Shown here: positions 34,897 to 44,019 of the stretch, piece after piece
Layout: each line of letters starts with the position of its first letter
How positions within the stretch are numbered: position 1 is the stretch's first letter
Origin: Sanguibacter keddieii DSM 10542
Lineage (GTDB): Bacteria; Actinomycetota; Actinomycetes; Actinomycetales; Cellulomonadaceae
NCBI RefSeq assembly: GCF_000024925.1
Contig: NC_013521.1
Span: 1,426,001 to 1,490,000 of the forward strand
Length of the DNA stretch: 64,000 nucleotides
Direction: 5' to 3'
Position numbers and translations under genes: made by a program
Notes under the pieces: generated by a model
What the model was told of the DNA's origin: nothing
Database searches by the model: none
Seen by the model: the letters and a program-made list of their open reading frames with translations, nothing else

Positions 34897-36396
34897 TCAG
34901 GCGCTCGGCTGGAAGTCCGCGTCGTCGGCCTGGAGCTCTGCGAAGGCCTCCTCGGAGTCCCACTGCTGCGGGGCGAGGCTCGGCATCATCGTGGCGAGCT
35001 CGCGGTGCCAGGCGGGGAACTGCTGCGGGAAGCAGCGCTCGAGCAGGTCGATCATCGCGGGGACAGCCGTCGACGCACCGGGGGAGGCCCCGAGCAGGCC
35101 GGCGATGGTGCCGTCCTCGGCGGTGATGAGCTCCGTGCCGAACTCGAGGACACCGTGCTTCTCGGGGTGGCTCTTCATCACCTGGACGCGCTGCCCGGCG
35201 GTGATGAGCTCCCAGTCCTTGGGGTCGGCCGTCGGCATGAAGGTGCGCAGCGTCTTGAACTTGCTCCAGCGCGACTTCGTGACCTCGCTGATCAGGTACT
35301 TGGTGAGGTCCATGTTGTCCTTGGCGACCGCGAGCATCGTGACGATGTTGCTCGGGCGGATCGACAGGAACAGGTCGAGCAGCGAGCCCTTCTTGAGGAA
35401 CTTGGTGCTGAAGCCCGCGTACGGGCCGAAGAGCAGCGAGGTCTCGCCGTCCACGACACGGGTGTCGAGGTGCGGCACGGACATGGGCGGTGAGCCGACG
35501 TCGGCCTTGCCGTAGACCTTCGCCTGGTGCTGGGCGACGAGCTCCGGGTTGGTGGTCCGCAGGAACTGCCCGCTGATGGGGAAGCCGCCGTAGCCCTTGG
35601 CCTCGGGGATCCCGGCCTTCTGCAGCAGCGGCAGGGCGCCACCGCCGGCACCGATGAACACGAACCTCGCGTCGACCGTGCTGCGGCGCTCGGGGGCGTT
35701 CCAGGAGCGGTCGGCGACCTTGAGGCGCCACGAGCCGTCCTTGCGCTGACGCAGCGACGTGACCTCGTGCTCGAGGTGCAGCTGTGCACCGGTCGAGACC
35801 AAATAGTCGGTGAGCTTGTGGGTGAGCGCGCCGAAGTTCACGTCGGTGCCCGAGGTCGCGCGCGTCGCAGCGACGGGCTCGTCACCCGACCGCTCGGCCA
35901 TGAGCAGCGGTGCCCACCCGCCGACGACGGCGGGGTCGTCGCTGAACTCCAGGTCGCTGAAGAGCGGGTGCGCGACGAGGGCGGCGTGCCGACGACGCAG
36001 GTAGTCGACGTTCGCGGCGCCGCGGACGAAGGTCATGTGCGGGGTCGAGGCGATGAAGCCCTCGGGCTCGGGCAGCAGGTCAGCGGTGACCAGGTGCTGC
36101 CAGAACTCGCGCGACGTCTGGAACTGCTCGTTGATCGCCACCGCCTTGGTGATGTCGATCGAGCCGTCGGCCTTCTCAGGCGTGTAGTTGAGCTCGCACA
36201 GGGCGGCGTGCCCGGTGCCCGCGTTGTTCCACGCGTTGGAGCTCTCCTGCGCCACCTCGTCGAGGCGCTCGTAGATGCGGATCGTCCACGTCGGCTCGAG
36301 CAGCCGGATGATGGATCCGAGCGTCGCGCTCATGATTCCGCCACCGACCAGGACGACGTCGACCGGGGTGCTGGGGGATGCTGTGCTGTCTGCCAC
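34897..36396 (-). CDS. mqo: Malate:quinone oxidoreductase
   Basis: 499 residues. VDVVLVGGGIMSATLG is the FAD-binding N-terminus, NNAGTGHAALCELNYTP the conserved Mqo stretch, and LLGASPGASTAVP lies near the C-terminus. It oxidises malate to oxaloacetate and passes electrons to the quinone pool at the inner face of the membrane, replacing or supplementing malate dehydrogenase in the TCA cycle, as in many actinomycetes. The GTG at 36396 is chosen by family length and a leaderless-type -10. The acetyltransferase follows with a 1-base gap. Confidence 0.95.
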   Translation of the reverse strand: MADSTASPSTPVDVVLVGGGIMSATLGSIIRLLEPTWTIRIYERLDEVAQESSNAWNNAGTGHAALCELNYTPEKADGSIDITKAVAINEQFQTSREFWQHLVTADLLPEPEGFIASTPHMTFVRGAANVDYLRRRHAALVAHPLFSDLEFSDDPAVVGGWAPLLMAERSGDEPVAATRATSGTDVNFGALTHKLTDYLVSTGAQLHLEHEVTSLRQRKDGSWRLKVADRSWNAPERRSTVDARFVFIGAGGGALPLLQKAGIPEAKGYGGFPISGQFLRTTNPELVAQHQAKVYGKADVGSPPMSVPHLDTRVVDGETSLLFGPYAGFSTKFLKKGSLLDLFLSIRPSNIVTMLAVAKDNMDLTKYLISEVTKSRWSKFKTLRTFMPTADPKDWELITAGQRVQVMKSHPEKHGVLEFGTELITAEDGTIAGLLGASPGASTAVPAMIDLLERCFPQQFPAWHRELATMMPSLAPQQWDSEEAFAELQADDADFQPSA

Positions 36397-36403
36397 GGCT
36401 TCG

Positions 36404-36409
36404 ATGCTA
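36404..36409 (-). promoter_or_regulatory. Candidate leaderless -10 element for mqo
   Basis: Minus-strand TAGCAT ends 7 bases before the GTG at 36396. Confidence 0.42.
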
Positions 36410-36446
36410 GGCCTCCTCCCGCGCCCGCCTGGGGTCGAGTGATCAA

Positions 36447-36484
36447 GATCACGGCCCTCGCGAGACGCTGCGAGGGCCGTGATC
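36447..36484 (-). terminator. Strong terminator hairpin after the CotH gene
   Basis: Perfect 15-base arms (36447-36461 and 36470-36484) with an 8-base loop, 14 bases past the CotH stop and upstream of the mqo promoter. Confidence 0.75.
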
Positions 36485-36498
36485 AAGGGACCCAGGTC

Positions 36499-38109
36499 CT
36501 ATGCCGGGAAAGCGCTTGCGATGCTCTCCGACTCCGACGTGATGGTCGCCGGGTCGACGAGGTCGCTCGCCTCGTCGGTGAGCAGCGCGGTCCACCGGTC
36601 GAGGATCTCCTGCGCCGTCCCGCTCGTGACCAGGGACGACGTGAGGTCGGCGGTCGCCTGGTCGACGAGGGCGGCGAAGTCGTCGTCGGCGAGGAACCGG
36701 GTGACGAGGATGTTGTCGCCGCCCATGCCGCCTCCCATGCCGCCGCCGGGGCGCTGGCCGTCGGCAGCCTCGGCGGTGCCCTCGTCCGCCGTGGTCCCGT
36801 CGTCCGTGGAGGCCGCCCCGGTGCCGGGTCCTGCGCCGCGGTCCGGGCGCTGACCGGCGTCGGTGCCGTCGGGCGGGGTCATGCCGTCGGGTGGGGTCAT
36901 GCCCTCCGGCAGCCCGGCGCCGTCGGGTGCCGTCGCCCCGTCCGGGGGAGTGAACCCCTCGGGCAGGTCTGCGCCGTCCGGTACGGCACCCGCGGCTCCC
37001 TCGGGCATCGCGCCTGCGGCCCCGCCCGGCATGCCGCCGCCGTTCATCTGCCCGAAGGCCAGGTTGAGGTCCCAGCTCACCACCGTGAACGCCCCCGTCT
37101 CGGAGTCGTACCGCAGGAACGAGTTGTTGCCCGGCCCGTCGATGTCGTCGAAGTTCCCCACGATGTCCTGCATGGCGAGGTACGTCGCGAAGGCATCGAC
37201 GTCGAGGTGCTCGCCGAGCTCGGCCGCGAAGGTCTCGTCGTCCGACTCGTCGAGGAACTTCAAGAACGCGATGAGAGGCGTGAGGTCGTCCTCGCCCGAG
37301 GGGCTCTTCTGGCTGAACACGTCCGTGTACGACGCCGGGTCGTCGCCGCGGTAGCTGTAGTCGCCGTCGGACTGGGCCTTGTAGAGGATGCCCTCGGTGT
37401 CGAAGCTCGCCGCGTCCCACGCGTCGTCCGGGTCCTCGATGGTCAGGCGCAGCGCCTCCTCCGAGCCGTTGACCGAGAACCTCGTCGCGATCGCCTGCTC
37501 CGTCGCGAGGCCTGCTGCCCCGAGCATCTCGAGGGCGACCGCCTCGTTGAGCGAGGTCTCGGAGGTGTTCGACCGGACCACGAAGTCCGTCGACCCGTCG
37601 AGCTCCTGCCCGTCGACGAACTTGTCGAGGCGGATCAGCCACGGGATGTCCTGGGCGTCGGTGTCCGTCCCGACCGACCGCAGCGACGAGTTGCCCTTGA
37701 GGCGCAGCCCGACGTCCTCGAAGGTCTGACCGTCGATGGTCACCGTCGCGGTGAGCCACTCCTTGCTGTCCTCCGCGGAGTACGTCTCGATCATCGCGGC
37801 GAGCTCGTCCTCGTCGACCTCGACCGAGATCGTGTGGACGGTCGAGGAGTCCCAGACGGTGCCGTCGACGTCGCTCGCGGTCCGGACCGACGAGTCGCCC
37901 CAGGTACCGGTCGAGGTGGTCCCCGTCACCGACGACGCGCTCGCGGTCCCCGAGGTGTCGCAGGCCGCGAGCGACCCGACCGCGAGCACCGACCCGACGA
38001 CGAGCGCCGTCGCCCGGTACCACCGGGAGGGGAGGGCGCCGGCGCGGCGGGTCGAGGGCTGTCCCGGGCGACCTGCGGAGCTGGTCGGCTGGATCTGAGA
38101 GGTGGGCAT
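36499..38109 (-). CDS. CotH-kinase family lipoprotein
   Basis: 536 residues. A long Ser/Arg-rich N-terminus leads to a hydrophobic stretch ending LAVGSLAAC, a lipobox, so the protein should be lipid-anchored outside. The CotH domain runs from about residue 85: SVEVDEDELAAMI, VGLRLKGNSSLR, PWLIRLDKFVDGQ, and VVSWDLNLAFG near residue 355, corresponding to the catalytic region of spore-coat CotH kinases. A Pro/Asp/Gly-rich low-complexity insert (TPPDGMTPPDG repeats and GGGMGGGMGG) spans about 365-450. Divergent from DUF4956 and VTC-domain genes, a recurring trio. Acts outside on an unknown protein. Confidence 0.85.
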   Translation of the reverse strand: MPTSQIQPTSSAGRPGQPSTRRAGALPSRWYRATALVVGSVLAVGSLAACDTSGTASASSVTGTTSTGTWGDSSVRTASDVDGTVWDSSTVHTISVEVDEDELAAMIETYSAEDSKEWLTATVTIDGQTFEDVGLRLKGNSSLRSVGTDTDAQDIPWLIRLDKFVDGQELDGSTDFVVRSNTSETSLNEAVALEMLGAAGLATEQAIATRFSVNGSEEALRLTIEDPDDAWDAASFDTEGILYKAQSDGDYSYRGDDPASYTDVFSQKSPSGEDDLTPLIAFLKFLDESDDETFAAELGEHLDVDAFATYLAMQDIVGNFDDIDGPGNNSFLRYDSETGAFTVVSWDLNLAFGQMNGGGMPGGAAGAMPEGAAGAVPDGADLPEGFTPPDGATAPDGAGLPEGMTPPDGMTPPDGTDAGQRPDRGAGPGTGAASTDDGTTADEGTAEAADGQRPGGGMGGGMGGDNILVTRFLADDDFAALVDQATADLTSSLVTSGTAQEILDRWTALLTDEASDLVDPATITSESESIASAFPA

Positions 38110-38399
38110 GCTGGAGTCCTTCGGGTGGGGATCAGGTGCTGGCGACCACTCCACCCCGGACGCCTTCGACCGAGGTAGGCGCCCCCTGTGCGCAGCCTGT
38201 GGCTCGGCGGGCCAAGAGGTGGCCAGCCCGGCGCGGTGCGCCTCGCGGACCAGTCCACCTGCTGTCCACCGGCTGTCCGCGCCCCGGCAACCCTGCGTTC
38301 CTCGGCTGTTCTTACGGTCCGCACAGCCAGGCCATAGGTCCGCTGCCTAGACATGTCCCATCACCTCAGCACCACCGTCTGCACGCACCTGGAGCCCTC
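38110..38399. other. 290-base divergent intergenic region
   Basis: No gene seen. It separates the CotH gene from the DUF4956-VTC pair. Near 38330-38352 are CATAGGT and TAGACAT, possible -10 elements for the right-hand pair. No strong dyad or riboswitch was noticed. Confidence 0.4.
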
Positions 38400-39167
38400 A
38401 TGCCGAACCTGTGGATCGTCGCCGTCGACCTCGTCGCCATCCTCGTCCTCACCTATGCCGTCTACTTCCGCCGTCACCGTCGCAGCGAGATGCTCCTCGC
38501 GTACATCGGTCTCAACGTCGGGGTGCTGGCCGTGACGAGCGTGCTCGCGACGTCGACGGTCGGCGCGGGCCTCGGCCTCGGGCTGTTCGGGGTGCTGTCG
38601 ATCATCCGGCTGCGCTCCTCCGAGCTCGCCCAGGAGGAGGTCGCGTACTTCTTCGCCTCGCTGGCCCTCGGACTCATCGCCGGTCTGCAGCCCGACCCGT
38701 GGTGGATCGCACCGCTGTTCAGCGCGGCGCTCATCCTCGTGATGCTGCTCGTCGACTCGAACCCCAAGACCGCGGGATACCGCCGCCAGGTGGTCACCCT
38801 CGACACCGTCTACCCCGACGAGGTCCAGCTCACCGCCCGTCTCGAGCAGCTGCTCGGCGGCACGGTCCGCCGCGTGATCGTCCAGGAGACCGACCTGGTG
38901 CGCGACATGCAGCGCGTCGACGTGCGGTACGTCGTCCGGTCGGGCGGGTCCCCGCGGTCTGCCCTGCTCGCTGCCACCACCACCCGCACGACGACGACCA
39001 CTCCCGCAGGCCTCGTGCACCGTCCCGGAGACGACGCCGTGCCGCTCGGCGCAGGGACCGGTGCCGGTGCCTACGCGTCGGACGTCCCCGAGTCCTTGCG
39101 CCCCGCGCTGCGGCGCGCCGGTCACGCGGCGCAGGTTCCCCAGGTCGACGTGCAGGCCCGCTCGTGA
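38400..39167 (+). CDS. DUF4956 family membrane protein
   Basis: 255 residues. Four membrane helices at about 3-20, 30-50, 52-70 and 85-125, with GLFGVLSIIRLRSSELAQEEVAYFFASL, the DUF4956 landmark, between helices three and four (split here: FGVLSIIRLRS and EEVAYFFAS). The C-terminal 130 residues are cytoplasmic. Function unknown; it is regularly found next to VTC-domain polymerases and CotH. Its GTGA-type overlap with the next gene couples translation. Confidence 0.85.
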   Translation: MPNLWIVAVDLVAILVLTYAVYFRRHRRSEMLLAYIGLNVGVLAVTSVLATSTVGAGLGLGLFGVLSIIRLRSSELAQEEVAYFFASLALGLIAGLQPDPWWIAPLFSAALILVMLLVDSNPKTAGYRRQVVTLDTVYPDEVQLTARLEQLLGGTVRRVIVQETDLVRDMQRVDVRYVVRSGGSPRSALLAATTTRTTTTTPAGLVHRPGDDAVPLGAGTGAGAYASDVPESLRPALRRAGHAAQVPQVDVQARS

Positions 39168-39943
39168 GCGCCGTCGTCGACGCGCAGGTCGATCCGTTGC
39201 TCGCCGGCTTCGCCCCGGTGTCTCTCACCGAGATCCAGGAGCTCGCCGACCTGCAGACCCGCGTCGACCGCAAGTACGTGGTCCCCGTACGGGTCTTCGC
39301 GGAGCTGCTCGCCGACCAGGAAGGCCTGCGGGTCCTCGAGATCGACGGTCGCCGCCGCTTCCGGTACGAGTCCGTCTACTTCGACACCCCGTCGCTCGAG
39401 GCGTACCGCAGCGCTGCGCACGGCCGACGCCGCCGTTTCAAGGTCCGCACCCGCACCTACGCGGACTCCGGCGAGTGCGTCTTCGAGGTCAAGGTCAAGG
39501 GCGGTCGCGGCGAGACGGTCAAGGAGCGCCTCGCCTACGAGCGGTCGTCCGCGGCGGCCCTCGACTCGCAGGCCCGCGCCTTCGCGGAGGCCGTCCTCGT
39601 CCAGGCGCGACCTGACGCGCAGAGCGTCGTAGAGGTCCTCGAGCCGACCCTCCTCACCACCTACGACCGCACGACCTTCGTCGACCCCGTCGCCGGGACG
39701 CGGCTCACCTGCGACTCGTCGTTGCTGTGCACCCCGGTGGGGACGCAGGGGAGCGCCAGCCTCGGCGACCAGGTGGTCCTCGAGAGCAAGTCGCCCGGTA
39801 CCGCCACGGCGGTCGACCGGTGGCTGTGGGCCCGCGGCCACCGCCCGGTGAGCCTCAGCAAGTACTGCGTGGGGCTGGCCGCCCTCGACGACGCGCTGCC
39901 CTCCAACCGGTGGAGCCGCACGCTGCGACGGCACGTGGTCTGA
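39164..39943 (+). CDS. VTC-domain (polyphosphate polymerase-like) protein
   Basis: 259 residues. LQTRVDRKYVVP at the N-terminus, YESVYFDTP, RRFKVRTRTYADSGECVFEVKVK and VVLESKS followed by SLSKYCVG line the VTC tunnel, a triphosphate-tunnel fold that in yeast makes polyphosphate from ATP. The acid and basic tunnel residues look intact. With the membrane protein DUF4956 it may couple phosphate polymer synthesis to an outside process involving CotH (inference). Start overlaps the DUF4956 stop. Confidence 0.83.
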   Translation: MSAVVDAQVDPLLAGFAPVSLTEIQELADLQTRVDRKYVVPVRVFAELLADQEGLRVLEIDGRRRFRYESVYFDTPSLEAYRSAAHGRRRRFKVRTRTYADSGECVFEVKVKGGRGETVKERLAYERSSAAALDSQARAFAEAVLVQARPDAQSVVEVLEPTLLTTYDRTTFVDPVAGTRLTCDSSLLCTPVGTQGSASLGDQVVLESKSPGTATAVDRWLWARGHRPVSLSKYCVGLAALDDALPSNRWSRTLRRHVV

Positions 39944-39982
39944 GCTGAGCACCTCTGAGCCGGGCGCGTCCGAGCGGCCGCG

Positions 39983-42541
39983 TCAGGCGTCCTCGCGGAC
40001 CACGTCGCCCGGCGCCTTGTCGCTGCGCCACCCGCGCCACACGGGGTGGCGCAGCCGCCCCTGGTCCGTCCACCCGGCGTGCGCGACCTCGCCCACCCGG
40101 TCGGCCCGGACCCAGTGCGCGTCGCCCGCGTCGGCCGCGGGGACGTCGTCGACCGGAGGGGTCTGGCGGGGGTTCCGGGCCAGCTCGGTCGCGAGACGCT
40201 CGAGCGTCGCGTCGGTGAACCCGGTGCCGACGCGTCCGGCGTAGCGCAGCGTCCCCGTGGCGTCGGGCACGGCGACCAGCAGGGAGCCGAGGGTCTGGGC
40301 CCGCGCCCCATTGCCGGTGCGCCAGCCGACGACCACCACCTCCTGTGTCTGCACGTGCTTGACCTTGACCCAGGTGTGCGCCGGACGGCCCGGGCGGTAG
40401 GTGCTCGACCGGCGCTTGGCGACGATGCCCTCGAGCCCGAGCTCCTTGCTGGCCGCGAGGGCCGAGGCCGCGTCGGAGGTGAAGGCCGGTGGTACGTGCA
40501 CCGGCCCCGACTCCGTCACGAGCTCCTCGAGAGCCGCCCGGCGGCCGTCGTAGCCGACCCGCGTGGTCCGGCGCCCCGACCGCTCGACGAGGTCGAAGGC
40601 CATGTACACGACACCCTGAGCCTTCTGCGCGGCGGCGACGTCGCGTCGTGCCGTGAGGTTCATCCGGCTCTGCAGCCGGCCGAAGCTCGGGCGGCCACCC
40701 TGGTCGAGCGCGACGATCTCACCGTCGAGCACCACGTCCTCGGCCACGCACCCGGACAGGGCCGCGAGCTCGGGGTAGGACGCCGTGAGGTCGTTGCCGT
40801 TGCGGCTGGTCAACCGGACCGACCCGGGGGAGCCGTCACGGTCGGCCACCACGGTGGCGACCGCGCGGATGCCGTCCCACTTCATCTCGAAGGCCCAGTC
40901 GTCCTCGTCGAGGTCGTCGACGGTCCCCGGCGTCGCGAGCATCGGGGTGAGCGGGCGGTCGCGCGACCCGGACGACGAGGCGCTGCCCTCCCCGGGCGCA
41001 GACCCGGCGACCTCCGCCTTGTCGTCCTCCTCGCCCGACGCGCCTGCAGCCCCGCCGCCTGAGTGCCCGTCGTCCTTCATCCGGTGCACGAGCCACGACG
41101 TCCCACCCCCGGTGTGCGCCGTGTGGATGAGTGCGATGCGCCGCGACCCGCGGTCTGTGCCGCCCGAGCCGTCACTGTGCAGCGTGACGATGACCTCTTC
41201 GCCCTCGCGCCACTTGTGCAGGTCGTAGGTGCCGCGGTCCCAGATCGACACGGTGCCCGCGCCGTACTCGCCCCTCGGGATCGTCCCCTCGAAGCTCCCG
41301 TACTCGAGGGGGTGGTCCTCCGTCTGGACGCCGAGCCGGTTGTGCGTCGTGTCCACCGGCTCGCCCTTGGGCAGAGCCCAGCTGACGAGCACGCCGTCGT
41401 GCTCGAGCCGGAAGTCGTAGTGCAGAGCCCGGGCGTGGTGCTCCTGGATGACGAAGGTCGGGGCGGCCGGGTCCGCAGAGCCGGCCGGCCCGTCGCCGGG
41501 GGACGCCTCGGTCGGAGAGGCCTCAGGGACCGGCTCGGGGGTCTTCGACGCATCGCGCTTCGACCGGTAGACCTCCAGCCGGTCCGTCCGCTCGAAGCCC
41601 GCCATCCGCGCAGTGGTCGGCTCGAGCGCGGCATGACCGCCCGTGAGCAGCGGGGCGAGCAGGTCACCGTCGCGCTCGAGCCGGGCGACCACCTCGTCGG
41701 CCTCGAGGTGGGTGAGCCCGCCCGCCTCGAGCTCTGCCCACGAGCGCGGTGCGGCGACGTAGGGGCGGTCCCGGCCGCGCAGCGAGTACGGGCTGATGGT
41801 CGTCTTGTTGCGGTTGTTCTGCGACCAGTCGACGAGCACCTTGCCCTCGCGCAGCGACTTCTTCATGTCGGACACCACGAGGTCGGGGTGGTCGGCCTGG
41901 AGCGCACGGGCCAGCTCGTGCGCGACGGCGCTCACCGCGTCGGAGTCGTGCGCTCCGTCCAGGGCCGCGTAGAGGTGGATCCCCTTGGACCCGCTCGTCA
42001 CGGGGAAGGGCTCGAGGTCCATGCCGGTGAGGATCTCCCGTGCCCACAGCGCCACCTGCACGCACTCGTCGAGCCCTGTGCCGGGCCCGGGGTCGAGGTC
42101 GAGCACCAGGCGGTCGGGCCGGTGCTCGACCCCGGTCCGGCCGAACCGCCACTGCGGCACGTGGATCTCGAGCGCCGCCACCTGACCGAGCCACGTGAGC
42201 GTCGCGAGGTCGTCGACCAGCGGGTACGTGTTGACGTGGTCGGAGTGCTGGATGTCCCGCCGGTGCACCCACGTGGGGGCGGAGTCCTCGAGGTTCTTCT
42301 GGAAGAACACCGGCCCGCCGGTGCCGTGCACCCACCGCTTGCGGGTCGCCGGGCGCCCGGTCACGTGCGCCACGAAGGGCTGCGCGACGGCCGCCAGGTA
42401 GGCCAGCACGTCGGCCTTGGTGGTCCCGGTCTCCGGGTAGATCACCTTCGACAGGTTCGTCAGCGTCACCCGGTGCCCGTCGACGGTGACTGTCTCGCGC
42501 TGAGCGGCGCGACTGGGCGCCCCTGTGTCGTCGTCTGGCAC
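39983..42541 (-). CDS. ligD: Multifunctional ATP-dependent DNA ligase LigD
   Basis: 852 residues in the mycobacterial order polymerase-phosphoesterase-ligase. Polymerase/primase domain 20-300 with catalytic D148 and D150 in LVLDLDPGPG; 3'-phosphoesterase domain 360-490 with QEHHARALHYDFRLEHDG and GEYGAG; ligase domain from 530 with nucleophile K554 in FEMKWDGIR. It fills, trims and seals double-strand breaks in non-homologous end joining with Ku. GGAGG precedes the GTG. The linkers at 330-360 and 490-530 are Gly/Ser/Glu-rich. Confidence 0.95.
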   Translation of the reverse strand: MPDDDTGAPSRAAQRETVTVDGHRVTLTNLSKVIYPETGTTKADVLAYLAAVAQPFVAHVTGRPATRKRWVHGTGGPVFFQKNLEDSAPTWVHRRDIQHSDHVNTYPLVDDLATLTWLGQVAALEIHVPQWRFGRTGVEHRPDRLVLDLDPGPGTGLDECVQVALWAREILTGMDLEPFPVTSGSKGIHLYAALDGAHDSDAVSAVAHELARALQADHPDLVVSDMKKSLREGKVLVDWSQNNRNKTTISPYSLRGRDRPYVAAPRSWAELEAGGLTHLEADEVVARLERDGDLLAPLLTGGHAALEPTTARMAGFERTDRLEVYRSKRDASKTPEPVPEASPTEASPGDGPAGSADPAAPTFVIQEHHARALHYDFRLEHDGVLVSWALPKGEPVDTTHNRLGVQTEDHPLEYGSFEGTIPRGEYGAGTVSIWDRGTYDLHKWREGEEVIVTLHSDGSGGTDRGSRRIALIHTAHTGGGTSWLVHRMKDDGHSGGGAAGASGEEDDKAEVAGSAPGEGSASSSGSRDRPLTPMLATPGTVDDLDEDDWAFEMKWDGIRAVATVVADRDGSPGSVRLTSRNGNDLTASYPELAALSGCVAEDVVLDGEIVALDQGGRPSFGRLQSRMNLTARRDVAAAQKAQGVVYMAFDLVERSGRRTTRVGYDGRRAALEELVTESGPVHVPPAFTSDAASALAASKELGLEGIVAKRRSSTYRPGRPAHTWVKVKHVQTQEVVVVGWRTGNGARAQTLGSLLVAVPDATGTLRYAGRVGTGFTDATLERLATELARNPRQTPPVDDVPAADAGDAHWVRADRVGEVAHAGWTDQGRLRHPVWRGWRSDKAPGDVVREDA

Positions 42542-42595
42542 GGTGGGCCTCCCTTGCTGGTGCCGGCCGGTGACGGCCTCGTCCGAGCGCCATCT

Positions 42596-42611
42596 GGACG
42601 CGCGGGCGTCC
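42596..42611 (-). terminator. Candidate terminator after the AAA ATPase gene
   Basis: Perfect 6-base arms GGACGC and GCGTCC around a GCGG loop, 70 bases past the ATPase stop and before the ligD ribosome site. Confidence 0.35.
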
Positions 42612-42680
42612 GCGGACCTACCCCCATCTTGGTGAGGCGCGGGCCGGTCGGCATCTGGAGCTCACCGCGGGTGCTCGCAC

Positions 42681-43811
42681 TCAGCGCGTGGCCTGACGGG
42701 CTGAGAGCCCGTAGCGGGTCGCATGCTCTCTGAGGTACTCTCGCAGGTACGGGATCGTGAAGTCGACGTAGCCGTGGCGGACCGCAGCGATCACCCCGGC
42801 GGCGATCAGACGTCGCCGGTACGTCGAGGCGTAGAACGGTGTCACCCCGAGCCGTCGGGCGATCTCCCCCGTCGAGGACTCCTCGTCGTCATGAGCCATC
42901 GCGACCAGGTAAGTCCGGTCCACGGCAGAGAGGTCCGCGAGCGCGGTGGCGTGCACGAGAGACCCGAGCCTTGTCCGCGCCGCGGCAGTACCGTCCAAGA
43001 CCGCCTCGAGCGTGATCTGATCCTGGCTGTGGCGCCAGAGGTGGTACCCCACGAGCTGGATCATGAAGGGGTAGCCGCCGGTCGCAGCGGTCGCTTCCTG
43101 GAGCGCTTCTTCGTCGATGGTCCGGCCATGGTCTGAGATCGTCGCTCGAAAGGCCTGGGAGACCCGGTCCAGGGGCACGTCGTCGAGCTCGAACCGCGCT
43201 GCTCGGCGAAGGAAGGTCAGGACGTGGTCGTTGAGGAGATCAGAGACGGAGGACGGCAGTCCTGCCATGACCAGCGCGACGTCTCGGTCTTCGCGGACGA
43301 GGTGCTGCACAGTCGCAGCGAGATCACGGAGCTCGTCTCGTGCGGTGGCGTGTACCTCGTCGACCGTGATCATCAGCCCGGTGCCGCGACGCTCGAGCAC
43401 GTCGAGCAGACGACCTAGGTCGTGCCGCCACTCCACGACGGACGCCGGCGGAGACGAGACGGTCAGGCCTCCGCCGATCACCGGCAGGGTGATGCCGGTG
43501 ATCGATGCTCCCGGAGCCGCGGAAGGATCCAGCTCGCGGAGGGTTCTCGATGTCGAGTGTCGGAGGCGCGAGACCATCCCAGGGGTGGCTGTCTCCGCCA
43601 GCGTGACCCAGCCACGCTGCAAGGCATGGTCACCTGCCTCGCTGAGCATGACGGTCTTGCCGACGCCCCGCGGGCCTGTGAACAGAGCAAGACGGCCGGG
43701 GGCGCCAGGGCCGTCGTCGAGCGACTCGGCGAGCTCTTCCAAGGTGTCGTCACGGCCCACGAGAAGCGGCGGGGATGCGCCGGCTGTCGGCCGGAAGGGG
43801 TTGCGTCCCAT
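42681..43811 (-). CDS. Orc1/Cdc6-like AAA ATPase with C-terminal winged helix
   Basis: 376 residues. Walker A GPRGVGKT at about 46-53, Walker B LMITVDEVH near 147, sensor region VALVMAGLPSSV, then the lid ATGGYPFMIQLVGYHLW. The last 90 residues form a winged helix (STGEIARRLGVTPFYASTYRRRLIAAGVI). The layout is that of the orc1/cdc6-like or ATPase_2-type stand-alone ATPases, some encoded in genomic islands. Function unknown. It lies between ligD and ku, with three phased TTTGCA-like repeats directly upstream of its start. Confidence 0.75.
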   Translation of the reverse strand: MGRNPFRPTAGASPPLLVGRDDTLEELAESLDDGPGAPGRLALFTGPRGVGKTVMLSEAGDHALQRGWVTLAETATPGMVSRLRHSTSRTLRELDPSAAPGASITGITLPVIGGGLTVSSPPASVVEWRHDLGRLLDVLERRGTGLMITVDEVHATARDELRDLAATVQHLVREDRDVALVMAGLPSSVSDLLNDHVLTFLRRAARFELDDVPLDRVSQAFRATISDHGRTIDEEALQEATAATGGYPFMIQLVGYHLWRHSQDQITLEAVLDGTAAARTRLGSLVHATALADLSAVDRTYLVAMAHDDEESSTGEIARRLGVTPFYASTYRRRLIAAGVIAAVRHGYVDFTIPYLREYLREHATRYGLSARQATR

Positions 43812-43814
43812 TCT

Positions 43815-43839
43815 TTTGCACCCCTTTGCAATCTTTGTA
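43815..43839. promoter_or_regulatory. Three phased TTTGCA-like repeats before the AAA ATPase gene
   Basis: TTTGCA at 43815 and 43825 and TTTGTA at 43834 lie 10 and 9 bases apart, one helical turn, starting 4 bases from the ATPase ATG. They stand out in composition from their surroundings. Confidence 0.45.
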
Positions 43840-44019
43840 AGCGACCGCCTGCGTCGGGAGACGACGCGGCAAACCTACAGAGATCTCCGCCTGCGCGACG
43901 GTTGTCCACAGGGCCGATCACCAGATGTCTGGCGCTCTGAGCTGCTCTGCGGGCCCAGGGGCACCGACGCCAGCCGCGCAAGGCGTGCGTGCTCCGGCAT
44001 CCGGGGGAATGATGGGGCC

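Noticed and set aside
42681-43811. AAA ATPase as part of an antiphage defence system with LigD and Ku.
   Set aside because: No nuclease, toxin or known defence partner adjoins it, and ligD and ku are ordinary repair genes. Kept only as an open question.
43117-44019. The Ku reading frame stays open about 900 bases upstream, suggesting a much longer protein.
   Set aside because: That stretch is antisense to the AAA ATPase gene and has no domain; the family start MRAIWKG lies at 44020.
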